From assembly GCA_903924445.1 (NCBI GenBank), contig CAIYBQ010000421.1, positions 1 through 24,137 on the forward strand: DNA of 24,137 nucleotides, written 5' to 3'. Source of the stretch: an uncultured Armatimonadota bacterium (GTDB lineage Bacteria; Armatimonadota; Armatimonadia; Armatimonadales; Armatimonadaceae). Position numbers and translations under genes: made by a program. Shown here piece by piece: positions 1 through 7,552 of the stretch; position 1 is the first letter of the stretch; every line of letters starts with the position of its first letter. The notes under the pieces are model-generated. The model was given only the letters and a program-made list of their open reading frames with translations. It searched no databases and was not told the origin of the DNA.

Positions 1-584
1 TGTAGTTCTGTCTGCTTACCCGTTTCCAATGAGGTGACTGTCAGTGAAGATGTGAGCTTATTTGACTTACCTGTGGCGGATGTCGATAGAAGCCACTTGC
101 CATCTGTTGCCACACCTGCTGCGGCTGGTGTCGGGAACGTTCGACCTGTTGGGGTGAGTGTGCCATCGCTTGAAAGTGTCAGTTCTTCAACGATGGCATC
201 CGAGCCACGTGAGACATAAACCAAGCGACCATCTGGTGAGATCGCGACTCCAAAGTACAATCCACCCTTTTTATTGCTGTTAGGTGCTTTGATCAGATTG
301 TAGTCACGAACGTGGACCAGCTGTCCTGTATCGGCCCGCATCACCTGTAGCTGTGAGCGATTACCGAGGGACGTTGATATGACATAGCGTCCATCTGGAG
401 TAATCTTAAGGGATGTCGGGAAGCTGCCAGCACGAATGGATTGACCTGCCGGTGTAATCTGTTGGCCGGTTACAAGTAGGGTGGCCGTATCATTGGCCTG
501 CTTTTGAGCTGCGACAAATGATGTTGAAACCGCTGCGAGTCCGATCGTTGCGACAACCGATACAGATGAAATGCGCTTGTTCAT
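1..584 (-). CDS. Secreted YVTN-type beta-propeller protein (N-terminal 194 residues, truncated by window edge)
   Basis: The reading frame opens at an ATG (584-582) and stays open to the left edge, so only the N-terminus is present. The protein begins MNKRISSVSVVATIGLAAVS and then SFVAAQ, a typical cleavable signal peptide of about 26 residues. The mature part contains repeating beta-propeller blades with the signatures PDGRYVIS and SPDGRLVYVSRGS, and short motifs such as TPAGQ at the blade ends. Family knowledge: propellers starting this way are often the first half of long proteins that carry a C-terminal phosphoesterase/alkaline-phosphatase-like domain, but that part would lie outside the window. 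The gene follows the GT39 glycosyltransferase by 34 nt on the same strand. It has no Shine-Dalgarno sequence, and a -10-like TAGAAT lies 6 nt before the ATG. The propeller call is good; the exact function is unknown. Confidence 0.75.
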   Translation of the reverse strand, partial: MNKRISSVSVVATIGLAAVSTSFVAAQKQANDTATLLVTGQQITPAGQSIRAGSFPTSLKITPDGRYVISTSLGNRSQLQVMRADTGQLVHVRDYNLIKAPNSNKKGGLYFGVAISPDGRLVYVSRGSDAIVEELTLSSDGTLTPTGRTFPTPAAAGVATDGKWLLSTSATGKSNKLTSSLTVTSLETGKQTEL

Positions 585-590
585 GTACGC

Positions 591-618
591 ATTCTAACCG
601 ACGCTTTGGTCCGGATAA
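591..618 (-). promoter_or_regulatory. Putative promoter giving a leaderless mRNA for the beta-propeller gene
   Basis: Read on the minus strand, TTATCC (618-613), a 16-nt spacer and TAGAAT (596-591) are followed by 6 nt and the ATG. The -10 box matches the consensus in 5 of 6 positions; the -35 is weak. Transcription starting 6-7 nt downstream would begin at the start codon. No GGAGG-like sequence lies between the upstream stop codon and this ATG. This is inference from sequence alone. Confidence 0.4.
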
Positions 619-2124
619 CTAAAACCCAACAGCCTCGTTCTTAATCTTATAGCCGTGGAAGTTCTTACATTCGTACAGATGAATTGTCCGGATAGGCCCA
701 TCTACGGCCGGGGATGTGATTACGATGGGATCCGAAATTTCTGTTACAGAGCTGAAATACGGACGAAGATATTTCATGTCCTTTAGATCTACTTCATCGA
801 TGACGACAAGAGCATCCTGACCTTCGCGGTAATCAAGCTTAGAACCTAGGACAAACTGATTATTGCGTGTGTGTGCAAACAGACACTCAACGTTGGTGGG
901 ATTACCCAACAGCCAAGCGGTCATCGCTGTCATCCGGTAGTTTGTTGATGCCACAAATCCACCACGCTTGATGATATCTGCGGCAGGGTTTTCGAGTCGT
1001 TTCTTCACAACGTCCCATCCGTATGGTTCATAAAGTTTGACGGCAAGGGATGGCTTTATTCGGATGCCGACGAGGCTCAGCGTATTCGGGAATGTGGCAA
1101 AGAGTGAAACAATCATTCCCGGGACAATGAGAATGGGAATTAGGACCCGGGATTTGTCTGAATGACGCAAATACATCGCGAGGGGCATAAGACCAGTAAA
1201 GTACGCTGCGATAGGCCAGTTGACTTCCAACTTGGACTTGGTACTTAAAATTAGACAAACTGTTATTAGCGGAACTGCCAGCATCCGGACGTAACTCCGC
1301 GCGATTTCACTTACTAGTAAGCGACGACGTGTGAGGGCAAAGATGGACCCAATGAGCATAGTTGGGCCGATGATCAGGAGCTGTCCACCGATGAGATCAC
1401 CTGTCCATCGTCCGATTGGGGCATCTGTGTGGCGGTTTGACAGGGAGGCTGAATGTTGTGTGAAGAGGTTGCCGTGATTGTCATCCCAGAGCTTCAGCGC
1501 AACGAGCGGAAGCAAGGCAATGGCACCCGCTATCCATGGATAGGGGGAAGCGAGGCGCTTGCGTCCATCGGGGGATGTTAGACACGTTAGGAATATTCCA
1601 ACTGGCAGGGCGAGTGTCGGAAGCTTACTTAGGACACCTAGTCCAGAAAGCGTTCCCGCTATCAGCCAAAGCGCAGGTCGACCAGTGCACACTGCTCCGT
1701 ATCCAAAGTAACACGCAGCACTCCAAAACATCAGCATCGGAGCATCGTAAGTAGAAATCGCTCCTCCGGCCAAATACAGCGGAGTGGACAAAGCAATCGC
1801 AAGCCAATAGTTCCCGGCCCGCTCGTCTGCAATTTTGGTCATCAAGCGATGTCCAAAATATAGAAAGACGGACGAACAAAAAATGGCAACCAGCTTGACA
1901 GTTATCACAGATGAAGAACCCAGGGTGAACAACCGTAGTATCCAGGCAATCATCGGGCCCTGATCGTAGTACCAATAATCCAAGTGTTTTGACCACGTCC
2001 AGTAGTAAGCCTCATCAAAGGACAGCTGCTGGCCAATCGAAATGATTATCTTTGACATCGCAAAGATAAGAATGATCAAAATGGCGGTTTTGCCTGATGT
2101 AATGGACTTGGTACCTGGTTGCAC
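619..2124 (-). CDS. Membrane glycosyltransferase, GT39 / ArnT-PMT_2-like
   Basis: This is a 501-residue polytopic membrane protein. The N-terminal hydrophobic helix (about 13-31) is followed by an extracytoplasmic loop with the motif FDEAYYWTWSKHLDYW (about 36-51) and YYDQGPMIAW. This matches the catalytic first loop of the dolichyl-phosphate-mannose/ArnT superfamily (PMT_2), in which the acidic DE pair is needed for catalysis. Roughly ten further hydrophobic segments follow, then a soluble C-terminal domain from about residue 360. Known role of the family: transfer of a sugar from a polyprenyl-phosphate carrier to lipid, glycan or protein on the outer face of the cytoplasmic membrane. The substrate here cannot be read from the sequence. 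The start is GTG at 2124; a later in-frame ATG at residue 23 would remove part of the first helix. It is divergent from accB and upstream of the beta-propeller gene. Confidence 0.8.
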   Translation of the reverse strand: MQPGTKSITSGKTAILIILIFAMSKIIISIGQQLSFDEAYYWTWSKHLDYWYYDQGPMIAWILRLFTLGSSSVITVKLVAIFCSSVFLYFGHRLMTKIADERAGNYWLAIALSTPLYLAGGAISTYDAPMLMFWSAACYFGYGAVCTGRPALWLIAGTLSGLGVLSKLPTLALPVGIFLTCLTSPDGRKRLASPYPWIAGAIALLPLVALKLWDDNHGNLFTQHSASLSNRHTDAPIGRWTGDLIGGQLLIIGPTMLIGSIFALTRRRLLVSEIARSYVRMLAVPLITVCLILSTKSKLEVNWPIAAYFTGLMPLAMYLRHSDKSRVLIPILIVPGMIVSLFATFPNTLSLVGIRIKPSLAVKLYEPYGWDVVKKRLENPAADIIKRGGFVASTNYRMTAMTAWLLGNPTNVECLFAHTRNNQFVLGSKLDYREGQDALVVIDEVDLKDMKYLRPYFSSVTEISDPIVITSPAVDGPIRTIHLYECKNFHGYKIKNEAVGF

Positions 2125-2130
2125 GGCAGT

Positions 2131-2136
2131 AGACTA
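2131..2136 (-). promoter_or_regulatory. -10-like box for the GT39 gene
   Basis: On the minus strand, TAGTCT lies exactly 6 nt before the GTG start (2124). No well-placed Shine-Dalgarno sequence is present: an AGGA lies some 14 nt upstream of the start, which is too far. No convincing -35 box is seen. A leaderless transcript is the simplest reading, but a single hexamer is weak evidence. Confidence 0.3.
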
Positions 2137-2184
2137 GTTCCTGATTCAGTTGTATGCGTTGTACATGGTTCAACTGCGCAGACG

Positions 2185-2193
2185 TGATACCAT
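2185..2193 (+). promoter_or_regulatory. Extended -10-like box for the accB operon
   Basis: TG-A-TACCAT (2185-2193) is an extended -10 element whose hexamer matches the consensus at 4 of 6 positions. It ends 6 nt before the GTG start at 2200, and the bases between are T-rich (TTTTAT). There is no Shine-Dalgarno sequence. With the box at 2131-2136 on the other strand it would form a compact pair of back-to-back promoters in the 75-nt divergent spacer. Confidence 0.35.
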
Positions 2194-2199
2194 TTTTAT

Positions 2200-2634
2200 G
2201 TGTCTGATTTACCCGTAGACCCTATTGTAGTTACCCGACTAGGGGAAATTTCGGCCCGATATGGCCTAGAATTGATTGAATATACATCCGGATCGACTAC
2301 GGTTCGTGTTGTTTCTGACCAGTCACCTGTTGTCATCACAGGAAGCGTCCGCCAATCTGGTTTTCCATCTGCTGGTATTGAAAAGAATATCTCCGGAACG
2401 TCGGTCCGAGCGCCCATTATGGGTGTTTACTACCGCTCACCAAGCCCCGGGGAACCCGCATTTGTAGAGGTCGGCGATTACGTTGCCATTGGCGATCCAA
2501 TCGGAACGATTGAGGCGATGAAGGTGTTTTCAGAAGTGGTTTCTGAAGTTGCTGGAGTCATTATTGCAATACCGGCAGAGAACGGAAAGCTTGTACATTC
2601 AGGGGACAGCCTTGTCGTAATAGAGGAGGCCTAA
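2200..2634 (+). CDS. accB: Biotin carboxyl carrier protein of acetyl-CoA carboxylase
   Basis: The protein has 144 residues. The N-terminal part (1-60) resembles the usual AccB leader: a helix LGEISARYGLELIEY followed by a strand TTVRVV. The C-terminal half (about 68-143) is a biotinyl domain starting APIMGVYYRSPSPGEPAFVEVGD-like, with the biotinylation motif EAMKVF; the acceptor is Lys108. Length and layout match bacterial AccB. It carries carboxybiotin between biotin carboxylase (AccC) and the carboxyltransferase in malonyl-CoA synthesis, the first step of fatty acid synthesis. AccC normally follows AccB but here hom follows directly. The start is GTG at 2200. It is the first gene of the five-gene unit ending at 6031. 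Confidence 0.9.
   Translation: MSDLPVDPIVVTRLGEISARYGLELIEYTSGSTTVRVVSDQSPVVITGSVRQSGFPSAGIEKNISGTSVRAPIMGVYYRSPSPGEPAFVEVGDYVAIGDPIGTIEAMKVFSEVVSEVAGVIIAIPAENGKLVHSGDSLVVIEEA
2623..2629 (+). promoter_or_regulatory. Strong Shine-Dalgarno sequence for hom
   Basis: GAGGAGG lies 5 nt before the GTG at 2635, inside the last codons of accB. It fixes the GTG start of hom and shows that the ribosome of this organism uses an ordinary anti-Shine-Dalgarno. That matters when judging the first genes that lack such a site. Confidence 0.8.
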
Positions 2635-3924
2635 GTGCGCGAAATTGGCATTGGGCTGATTGGCTGCGGAATTGTGGGTTCAGGTACAGCAGCATTGCTC
2701 ACCGATAATGCAGACCTTATTGCATCCCGGGTTGGTGCGAAGCTTGTCGTGCGTAGGATTGCTGTGCGTGACTTGTCCAAGATTCGCGAAGTATCGATAC
2801 CTGCTGAACTGTTTACGACGAATGTCGATGATGTAATCTCCGACCCTGATATTGACATCATTGCAGAGCTCGTTGGTGGTGTCGATCCTGCAAAGGCATG
2901 GATTGAAGCGGCATTTGCAGCTAAGAAACAGGTTGTTACAGCAAATAAAGAGCTCATGGCCAAGCACGGTCATGCACTAGTCCAAATTGCGCAGGAAAAC
3001 AAGCTTGATTTTTATGCCGAAGGCAGTGTTGCTGGCGGTATTCCAATTATCGCCGCGATGGGTGAATCGCTGGCCGCAAATCGGATCCAGGCAGTCATGG
3101 GTATTGTCAACGGTACGACTAACTTTATTTTGTCAAAAATGGCGGACGAAGGAGCTAGTTTTGATGATGTCCTGCGTGAGGCGCAGGCATTGGGCTATGC
3201 GGAGGCGGATCCAACTGCGGATGTGGATGCTCATGATGCGCGCTATAAGATCGCTATTCTTGCAAGTATTGGCTTCGGGACTCCGGTAGATGAAAGCTCG
3301 GTCATTAGCGAGGGTATCCGTACGATCACCGCGCGTGACATTGCTGTTGCCAAAGATCTTGACCATGTCATCAAGCTTGTCGCTGTTGCAGAGCAGTGGG
3401 AGGATCAGGGTACGATGCACGTGCGTGTCCACCCGGCACTTTTGCATAAAGACCATCCACTTGCATCGGTCAATGGTGCATATAACGCTGTTCTCGTTCG
3501 TGGAGATGGCGTTGGTGACACAATGTTTTATGGGCGTGGTGCTGGCTCATTACCAACGGGCAGTGCTGTTGTTGGAGACCTGATTGCAGTGTCAAGAAAC
3601 CTGGTCAGCGGGTCTACGGGCAGAGTGCATCGACCAGCCAACGCAAATTTGAGGATGTTGCCTAGGGAGCTTGTTAAGTCCAAGTTCTACGTCAGGATGA
3701 CGGCGAAAGACCTTCCAAAGGTTCTTTCACAGGTGTCCAATGTCTTTGGTGACTTCGATGTTTCCATTGAATCTGTCATCCAACGCGCGAATAACAAAGA
3801 CGAAGCTGAAATTGTTCTTATTACGCACAAGTGTCTTGAAGAGAGTTTTCGAGGCGCTGTCGATGTCGCGGAGCGCTTGCCGGTCGTTACCGGAGTTCAT
3901 AACTGGATCCGGGTCGAGGCATAA
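2635..3924 (+). CDS. hom: Homoserine dehydrogenase with C-terminal ACT domain
   Basis: This 429-residue enzyme reduces aspartate semialdehyde to homoserine with NAD(P)H, the branch point towards threonine and methionine. The Rossmann motif GLIGCGIVGSG is at residues 7-17. The centre carries the family signatures VTANKELMAKHG and YAEGSVAGGIPII, then GIVNGTTNFIL. These belong to the NAD-binding and catalytic/dimerisation domains. Residues about 350-429 form an ACT domain (FYVRMTAKDLPKVLSQVS, then GDFDVSIESVIQ), normally the site of threonine feedback inhibition. The length is that of the monofunctional Hom family. The GTG start abuts the accB stop codon with no spacer and has a strong GAGGAGG upstream. 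thrB and thrC are not adjacent. Confidence 0.95.
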   Translation: MREIGIGLIGCGIVGSGTAALLTDNADLIASRVGAKLVVRRIAVRDLSKIREVSIPAELFTTNVDDVISDPDIDIIAELVGGVDPAKAWIEAAFAAKKQVVTANKELMAKHGHALVQIAQENKLDFYAEGSVAGGIPIIAAMGESLAANRIQAVMGIVNGTTNFILSKMADEGASFDDVLREAQALGYAEADPTADVDAHDARYKIAILASIGFGTPVDESSVISEGIRTITARDIAVAKDLDHVIKLVAVAEQWEDQGTMHVRVHPALLHKDHPLASVNGAYNAVLVRGDGVGDTMFYGRGAGSLPTGSAVVGDLIAVSRNLVSGSTGRVHRPANANLRMLPRELVKSKFYVRMTAKDLPKVLSQVSNVFGDFDVSIESVIQRANNKDEAEIVLITHKCLEESFRGAVDVAERLPVVTGVHNWIRVEA

Positions 3925-3947
3925 GCAGCCCCAAAGATGAGGAAATA

Positions 3948-4445
3948 GTGTCTGGATTGCAAATCTCCGGATTATCAAAGCGTCAGCAGATATCCTACTT
4001 GCTGATAGTTCTTCTTCTCTTGTTCGCAACGATTGCGTGGCGCTTGTTTGGAACGGTTGTGGTCGATGGTGAGTCGATGAATCCGACATTAAATAGTGGC
4101 GAATCGCTGGTGGTGATGCGGAAGTACAAGTGGTTTCCATCGTTAGGCGTAGGGGACATCATTGTGTTGAAGCCAGGTAATGCGCGGACAGACGGAAATG
4201 CGGTGATCAAGCGCATTGTCTTTATACAAAACAAGACTGGTACTGCGACTTGGCCAGCATCTATCAGGACAAAGTTTGGTACTTTTGCTGCTATAGACCT
4301 TTTCCCTGCTGACAATCAGAATTGTGATCTAAACCGACCAAATGGAATCTATGTGATGGGAGATAACCTCGACCATAGTGAGGACAGCCGGGACTACGGA
4401 CCTGTGACCGCGTCGGATGTATACGGAAAGGTTTTGGGGCGTTGA
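3948..4445 (+). CDS. lepB: Signal peptidase I
   Basis: The protein has 165 residues, which is short but normal for Gram-positive-type S26A peptidases. A single transmembrane helix at about 15-34 anchors it in the cytoplasmic membrane. Box B is VVDGESMNPTL with catalytic Ser43. Box D is AVIKRIVF with the general base Lys88. Box E is YVMGDNLDHSEDSRDYGPV (about 135-153). It removes signal peptides from exported proteins. The GTG start at 3948 is preceded by GAGGA at a 6-nt distance and lies 23 nt after hom. Adjacent purC starts one nt after its TGA stop. All catalytic residues are present, so it should be active. Confidence 0.93.
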   Translation: MSGLQISGLSKRQQISYLLIVLLLLFATIAWRLFGTVVVDGESMNPTLNSGESLVVMRKYKWFPSLGVGDIIVLKPGNARTDGNAVIKRIVFIQNKTGTATWPASIRTKFGTFAAIDLFPADNQNCDLNRPNGIYVMGDNLDHSEDSRDYGPVTASDVYGKVLGR

Positions 4446-4446
4446 C

Positions 4447-5364
4447 ATGTCATCACAAGCACGGATTGACGGACTGAAGCACATTGGACAAGGGAAAGTC
4501 CGCGACATTTATGCCATTAACGATGAGCAGCTGTTGTTGGTTGCAAGTGATCGTATTTCTGCGTTTGATGTTGTGATGACGGAGCCCATCCCGAACAAAG
4601 GACAGGTCCTGACACAGCTTGCTGCGTTCTGGTTCCAGAAGACATCACATATCGTTCAGAATCACCTCATCAGTGCCGATGATGGCGATATTCAACGGGC
4701 GGTTGAGGTTGAGGGGGGAGTCTGGGATGATTGGCTGAACGGGCGTGTGATGCTCTGTCAGCGCACAAAGCCGCTTGCTGTTGAAGCCGTAGTTCGTGGC
4801 TACTTGTCAGGCAGTGGTTGGAAGCAATATACAAAGACACCTGGACACCTATGGGGACACCAGCTGCCAACAGGGCTGTCGGAGTCCGAGCGCTTGCCGA
4901 ATCCGATCTATACGCCAAGTTCAAAGGCAACCGAGGGACACGATCTTCCGTTGACGATTGAAGAAGCGGAAAGCCATTCAAGTGGATTTGCAGCTGCCGT
5001 TGAAGCAGCCGCCTTAGACATCTATGCCTTTGCTGCCGAAACCGTTGACCCTTTGGGCCTCATCCTCGCTGACACCAAGTTTGAGTTTGGTGTTCATCCT
5101 GATGGTCATCTTCTTCTAATCGACGAAGCATTGACGCCAGATTCATCCCGATATTGGCTCCGTGATCAATATCAAATCGGAATATCGCCCCCATCGTTCG
5201 ATAAACAATTCGTTAGAGACTATCTAGAATCTGTAGATGGTTGGAACAAGCAGTACCCAGCGCCATCACTTCCACCAGATGTTATTCATCAGACACGTGC
5301 AAAGTATCTGGATGCGTATAAGTGGATTACTGGGTCTGACCTTTCGTATGCCACTCATGGCTAA
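4447..5364 (+). CDS. purC: Phosphoribosylaminoimidazole-succinocarboxamide synthase (SAICAR synthase)
   Basis: The 305-residue protein joins CAIR and aspartate with ATP to give SAICAR in de novo purine synthesis. Motifs seen: the ATP-binding GQGKVRDIY near the start, VASDRISAFDVVM, the substrate-binding region EAVVRGYLSGSGWKQY, ILADTKFEFGVHPDG and the metal/ATP site LIDEALTPDSSRYW. The length corresponds to the longer, yeast-like form rather than the short form of about 240 residues. I take the ATG at 4447 as start: it lies one nt after the lepB stop and has GGGG about 7 nt upstream. The frame could extend to an ATG at 4417, but that would overlap lepB and add ten residues not seen in the family. 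Its 3' end overlaps the next gene by 8 nt. Confidence 0.94.
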   Translation: MSSQARIDGLKHIGQGKVRDIYAINDEQLLLVASDRISAFDVVMTEPIPNKGQVLTQLAAFWFQKTSHIVQNHLISADDGDIQRAVEVEGGVWDDWLNGRVMLCQRTKPLAVEAVVRGYLSGSGWKQYTKTPGHLWGHQLPTGLSESERLPNPIYTPSSKATEGHDLPLTIEEAESHSSGFAAAVEAAALDIYAFAAETVDPLGLILADTKFEFGVHPDGHLLLIDEALTPDSSRYWLRDQYQIGISPPSFDKQFVRDYLESVDGWNKQYPAPSLPPDVIHQTRAKYLDAYKWITGSDLSYATHG

Positions 5365-6031
5365 GCGCAACACCGGTTACTCGATGATGGATGTCTTGGC
5401 ATTGCTACGTCAGGTGCCGGTTTCCGTGTACATCATTCCTGTTGTCGTGTCATTTTTTGCCTATGTGCTCGTTGGGACGGCCGTGTGGTTGTTGGTGACT
5501 CCCTATTGGAAAGAGCTTGCTGGGGAATGGGATGTGGTCGGTCGGTATGTTGCGATTGTTGCATGGGTACTTTGTTTTCCAATTCTGTTTAATTTGATAT
5601 TGAGCATGGTGCTTGGCTTACTTTTTGATCCACTTGCATCCAAAATTGATACCCTGCTGCATACTGGCGATCACAAATCGATGTCTGTCGGCCAGCAATG
5701 GCTTGATTCTGTCGTCCGAACAACCTGTTTAGTGCTAATACACGCGGTCGCCTTTGTTGTGGCAGCGATGATTCCGGTCGCGGGATTGTTGATCAGTGGT
5801 GCCGCATCTGTGGTTTCAGCACTGGTCTTGGTAACGACACCGGCTGCTGTGCATCGGGGCTTGAACTTTGCTTCCCATGTAAAACTCATCACATCCAAGT
5901 TCGGAATACGTGAGTTTGTCTTCGGGATTCTCGCTGCAATTTTGCTGAGTAACCCTCTGTTACAAGTGATTGCATTGGTTCCGCTCGTGGTTATGGGGCA
6001 GATCATGACACGAAATTGGTTGATGGATTAA
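5357..6031 (+). CDS. EI24/CysZ-like integral membrane protein
   Basis: The 224-residue product has about four to five long hydrophobic segments (for example IIPVVVSFFAYVLVGTAVWLL and LVLIHAVAFVVAAMIPVAGL). It also has the short motif LLFDPLASKIDTLL, resembling the PF-x-D-x-LA-x-x-V motif that follows the first helices in the EI24/CysZ family. CysZ proteins are sulfate permeases, but most EI24 members have no known substrate, and no cysteine pathway gene is nearby, so I do not assign transport of sulfate. The start chosen is the ATG at 5357 (MAKRNTGYSMMDVL), which overlaps the purC stop by 8 nt and suggests translational coupling. The same frame is open further upstream, but that part lies inside purC. 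It ends the operon that begins at accB; no clear terminator follows. Confidence 0.65.
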   Translation: MAKRNTGYSMMDVLALLRQVPVSVYIIPVVVSFFAYVLVGTAVWLLVTPYWKELAGEWDVVGRYVAIVAWVLCFPILFNLILSMVLGLLFDPLASKIDTLLHTGDHKSMSVGQQWLDSVVRTTCLVLIHAVAFVVAAMIPVAGLLISGAASVVSALVLVTTPAAVHRGLNFASHVKLITSKFGIREFVFGILAAILLSNPLLQVIALVPLVVMGQIMTRNWLMD

Positions 6032-6122
6032 CCGATTCTGAATTCGTCCGTTTACCCACTTGTAACTGTTGAGCACTGCAATCTCGATCGGGTGTCAGTA
6101 GGCATCAGAGCAGGCTGCAAAG

Positions 6123-6128
6123 TATACT
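6123..6128 (+). promoter_or_regulatory. -10 box (TATACT) of the rimO operon
   Basis: The 151-nt gap 6032-6182 has no open reading frame of note. It holds a good -10 hexamer TATACT (5 of 6 consensus positions) at 6123-6128. No convincing -35 box lies 16-18 nt upstream. A start near 6135 would give a leader of about 48 nt containing AAAAGG at 6172-6177, 5 nt before the rimO ATG. This unit therefore looks conventionally led, unlike the other first genes in the window. Confidence 0.45.
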
Positions 6129-6182
6129 GAAACATCCGGTGGCTTACAACGAAACTTGGAATGCCGATACGAAAAGGTCTTT

Positions 6183-7550
6183 ATGAAGAAATCGTCTGTA
6201 GGGGTTGTGAGTTTGGGTTGCCCGAAAAACCTTGTTGATACCGAGGAAATGCTAGGAGCATTGGATGCTACTGGGCATGTAGAGTTTGTTGATAGTGAAC
6301 TGGACACAGACATTCTTGTCATAAATACCTGCGCATTCATCGAGTCGGCCCGTGAAGAGTCCATTAATGCAATCCTTGATGCGGTAGCGCGTAAGGGACG
6401 GGGAGAAGTAGGAAAGGTCATTGTTACCGGCTGTTTAGCTCAGCGGTACGGGAATGACTTAGCCATGGAGATACCTGAAGTGGATGCAATTTTGGGCATC
6501 CAGAGTGGAAACCGAATTGTGGATGCGGTGTTTGGACCTCAATCAATTCGCCAGCAATCCAAGACGATGTTGCCGATGGCGACCAGTATGACTGTGCAGC
6601 TGGATTCTATTGAAGGCAAATATCCACTCATGCCAGCCCGGACAGTGCGTGGAGGTGACAAGTGGTCTGCATATGTGAAAGTGTCCGAAGGCTGCGACCA
6701 CCGCTGTACTTTTTGTGCTATTCCATCGTTCCGTGGAAAACATCGATCAAAGCCAATCGAAGAAATCATTGATGAAGTAAAGGTGCTCGTCGACCGAGGT
6801 GTCGTCGAGATAAACCTAATTGCTCAGGATACGACTGCCTATGGCATGGATCTGTACAAGGAGCTAGCGTTGCCACGTCTTCTGGAAAGGCTTGGGGCGG
6901 TTCCGGGATTGAAGTGGGTCAGGTTGCTGTATTGCTACCCAACTATGGTCAACGATCGTTTACTGAAGACCATGGCTGATACGGAAAACATTGTCAAATA
7001 CATGGACATTCCGCTTCAGCATGGGGATGATCGAATGCTTGGATTGATGAAGCGCGGCGGTTCTGTCGGACAGTACGAGAGGCTTTTCGATCGGATGCGA
7101 ACACTGATGCCTGACATCAGTATCCGTACAACGTTTCTTCTGGGGTTCCCGGGGGAGGATGATATCGCATTTCAAAATTTGATGCAGTTTGTCTCAGCAA
7201 TGAAGTTTGACCGCTTAGGTGTTTTTACATACTCCCCTGAAGATGGAACGCCTGGGGCAGAGATGAAGCCAATCGTACCGAAGCGAATCGCAAACACCCG
7301 TCGACGGGAACTCCTTGCGCTCCAGCAAAGTATCAGCACTGACATTAATCAACAACTGCTCGGCCGCTCAATTGACATCCTTGTTGAAAGGATTGTCGGA
7401 AACGATTCGATTGGGAGATCCTGGCGTGATGCTCCTGAAATAGATGGCTCGGTTTGTGTTAGAAATTTCAAGTCCATTCCCGGGACGTTTATCACCGGGG
7501 AAATCACTGATGCTGGTCCCTACGATGTGTTTTCTGAAATGAGGTCGTAA
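6183..7550 (+). CDS. rimO: Ribosomal protein uS12 methylthiotransferase
   Basis: This 455-residue radical-SAM enzyme adds a methylthio group to the conserved aspartate of ribosomal protein S12. The N-terminal MTTase domain opens with VSLGCPKNLVDTEEML, whose CPKNLVDTE form is typical of RimO rather than MiaB. Its auxiliary cluster cysteines are Cys13, Cys50 and Cys84. The radical-SAM motif CDHRCTFC gives Cys171, Cys175 and Cys178, followed by AIPSFRGKHRSK. A C-terminal TRAM domain spans roughly the last 65 residues. The start is the ATG at 6183, with AAAAGG 5 nt upstream; a TTG at 6156 would add nine residues before the conserved start and is unlikely. It leads the operon of 612-residue protein, PBPs and branching enzyme. 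Confidence 0.95.
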   Translation: MKKSSVGVVSLGCPKNLVDTEEMLGALDATGHVEFVDSELDTDILVINTCAFIESAREESINAILDAVARKGRGEVGKVIVTGCLAQRYGNDLAMEIPEVDAILGIQSGNRIVDAVFGPQSIRQQSKTMLPMATSMTVQLDSIEGKYPLMPARTVRGGDKWSAYVKVSEGCDHRCTFCAIPSFRGKHRSKPIEEIIDEVKVLVDRGVVEINLIAQDTTAYGMDLYKELALPRLLERLGAVPGLKWVRLLYCYPTMVNDRLLKTMADTENIVKYMDIPLQHGDDRMLGLMKRGGSVGQYERLFDRMRTLMPDISIRTTFLLGFPGEDDIAFQNLMQFVSAMKFDRLGVFTYSPEDGTPGAEMKPIVPKRIANTRRRELLALQQSISTDINQQLLGRSIDILVERIVGNDSIGRSWRDAPEIDGSVCVRNFKSIPGTFITGEITDAGPYDVFSEMRS

Positions 7551-7552
7551 CC

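Noticed and set aside
34..219. Short plus-strand open frame at the left edge
   Set aside because: It lies antisense to the beta-propeller gene, which has a signal peptide and blade motifs in the other strand.
4417..4446. Upstream ATG for purC at 4417
   Set aside because: It would overlap lepB and add residues before the conserved N-terminus; the ATG at 4447 fits the family and has a nearby GGGG.
6032..6122. Search for a terminator after the EI24-like gene
   Set aside because: No GC-rich hairpin followed by T residues could be found, so the end of this operon is left undefined.
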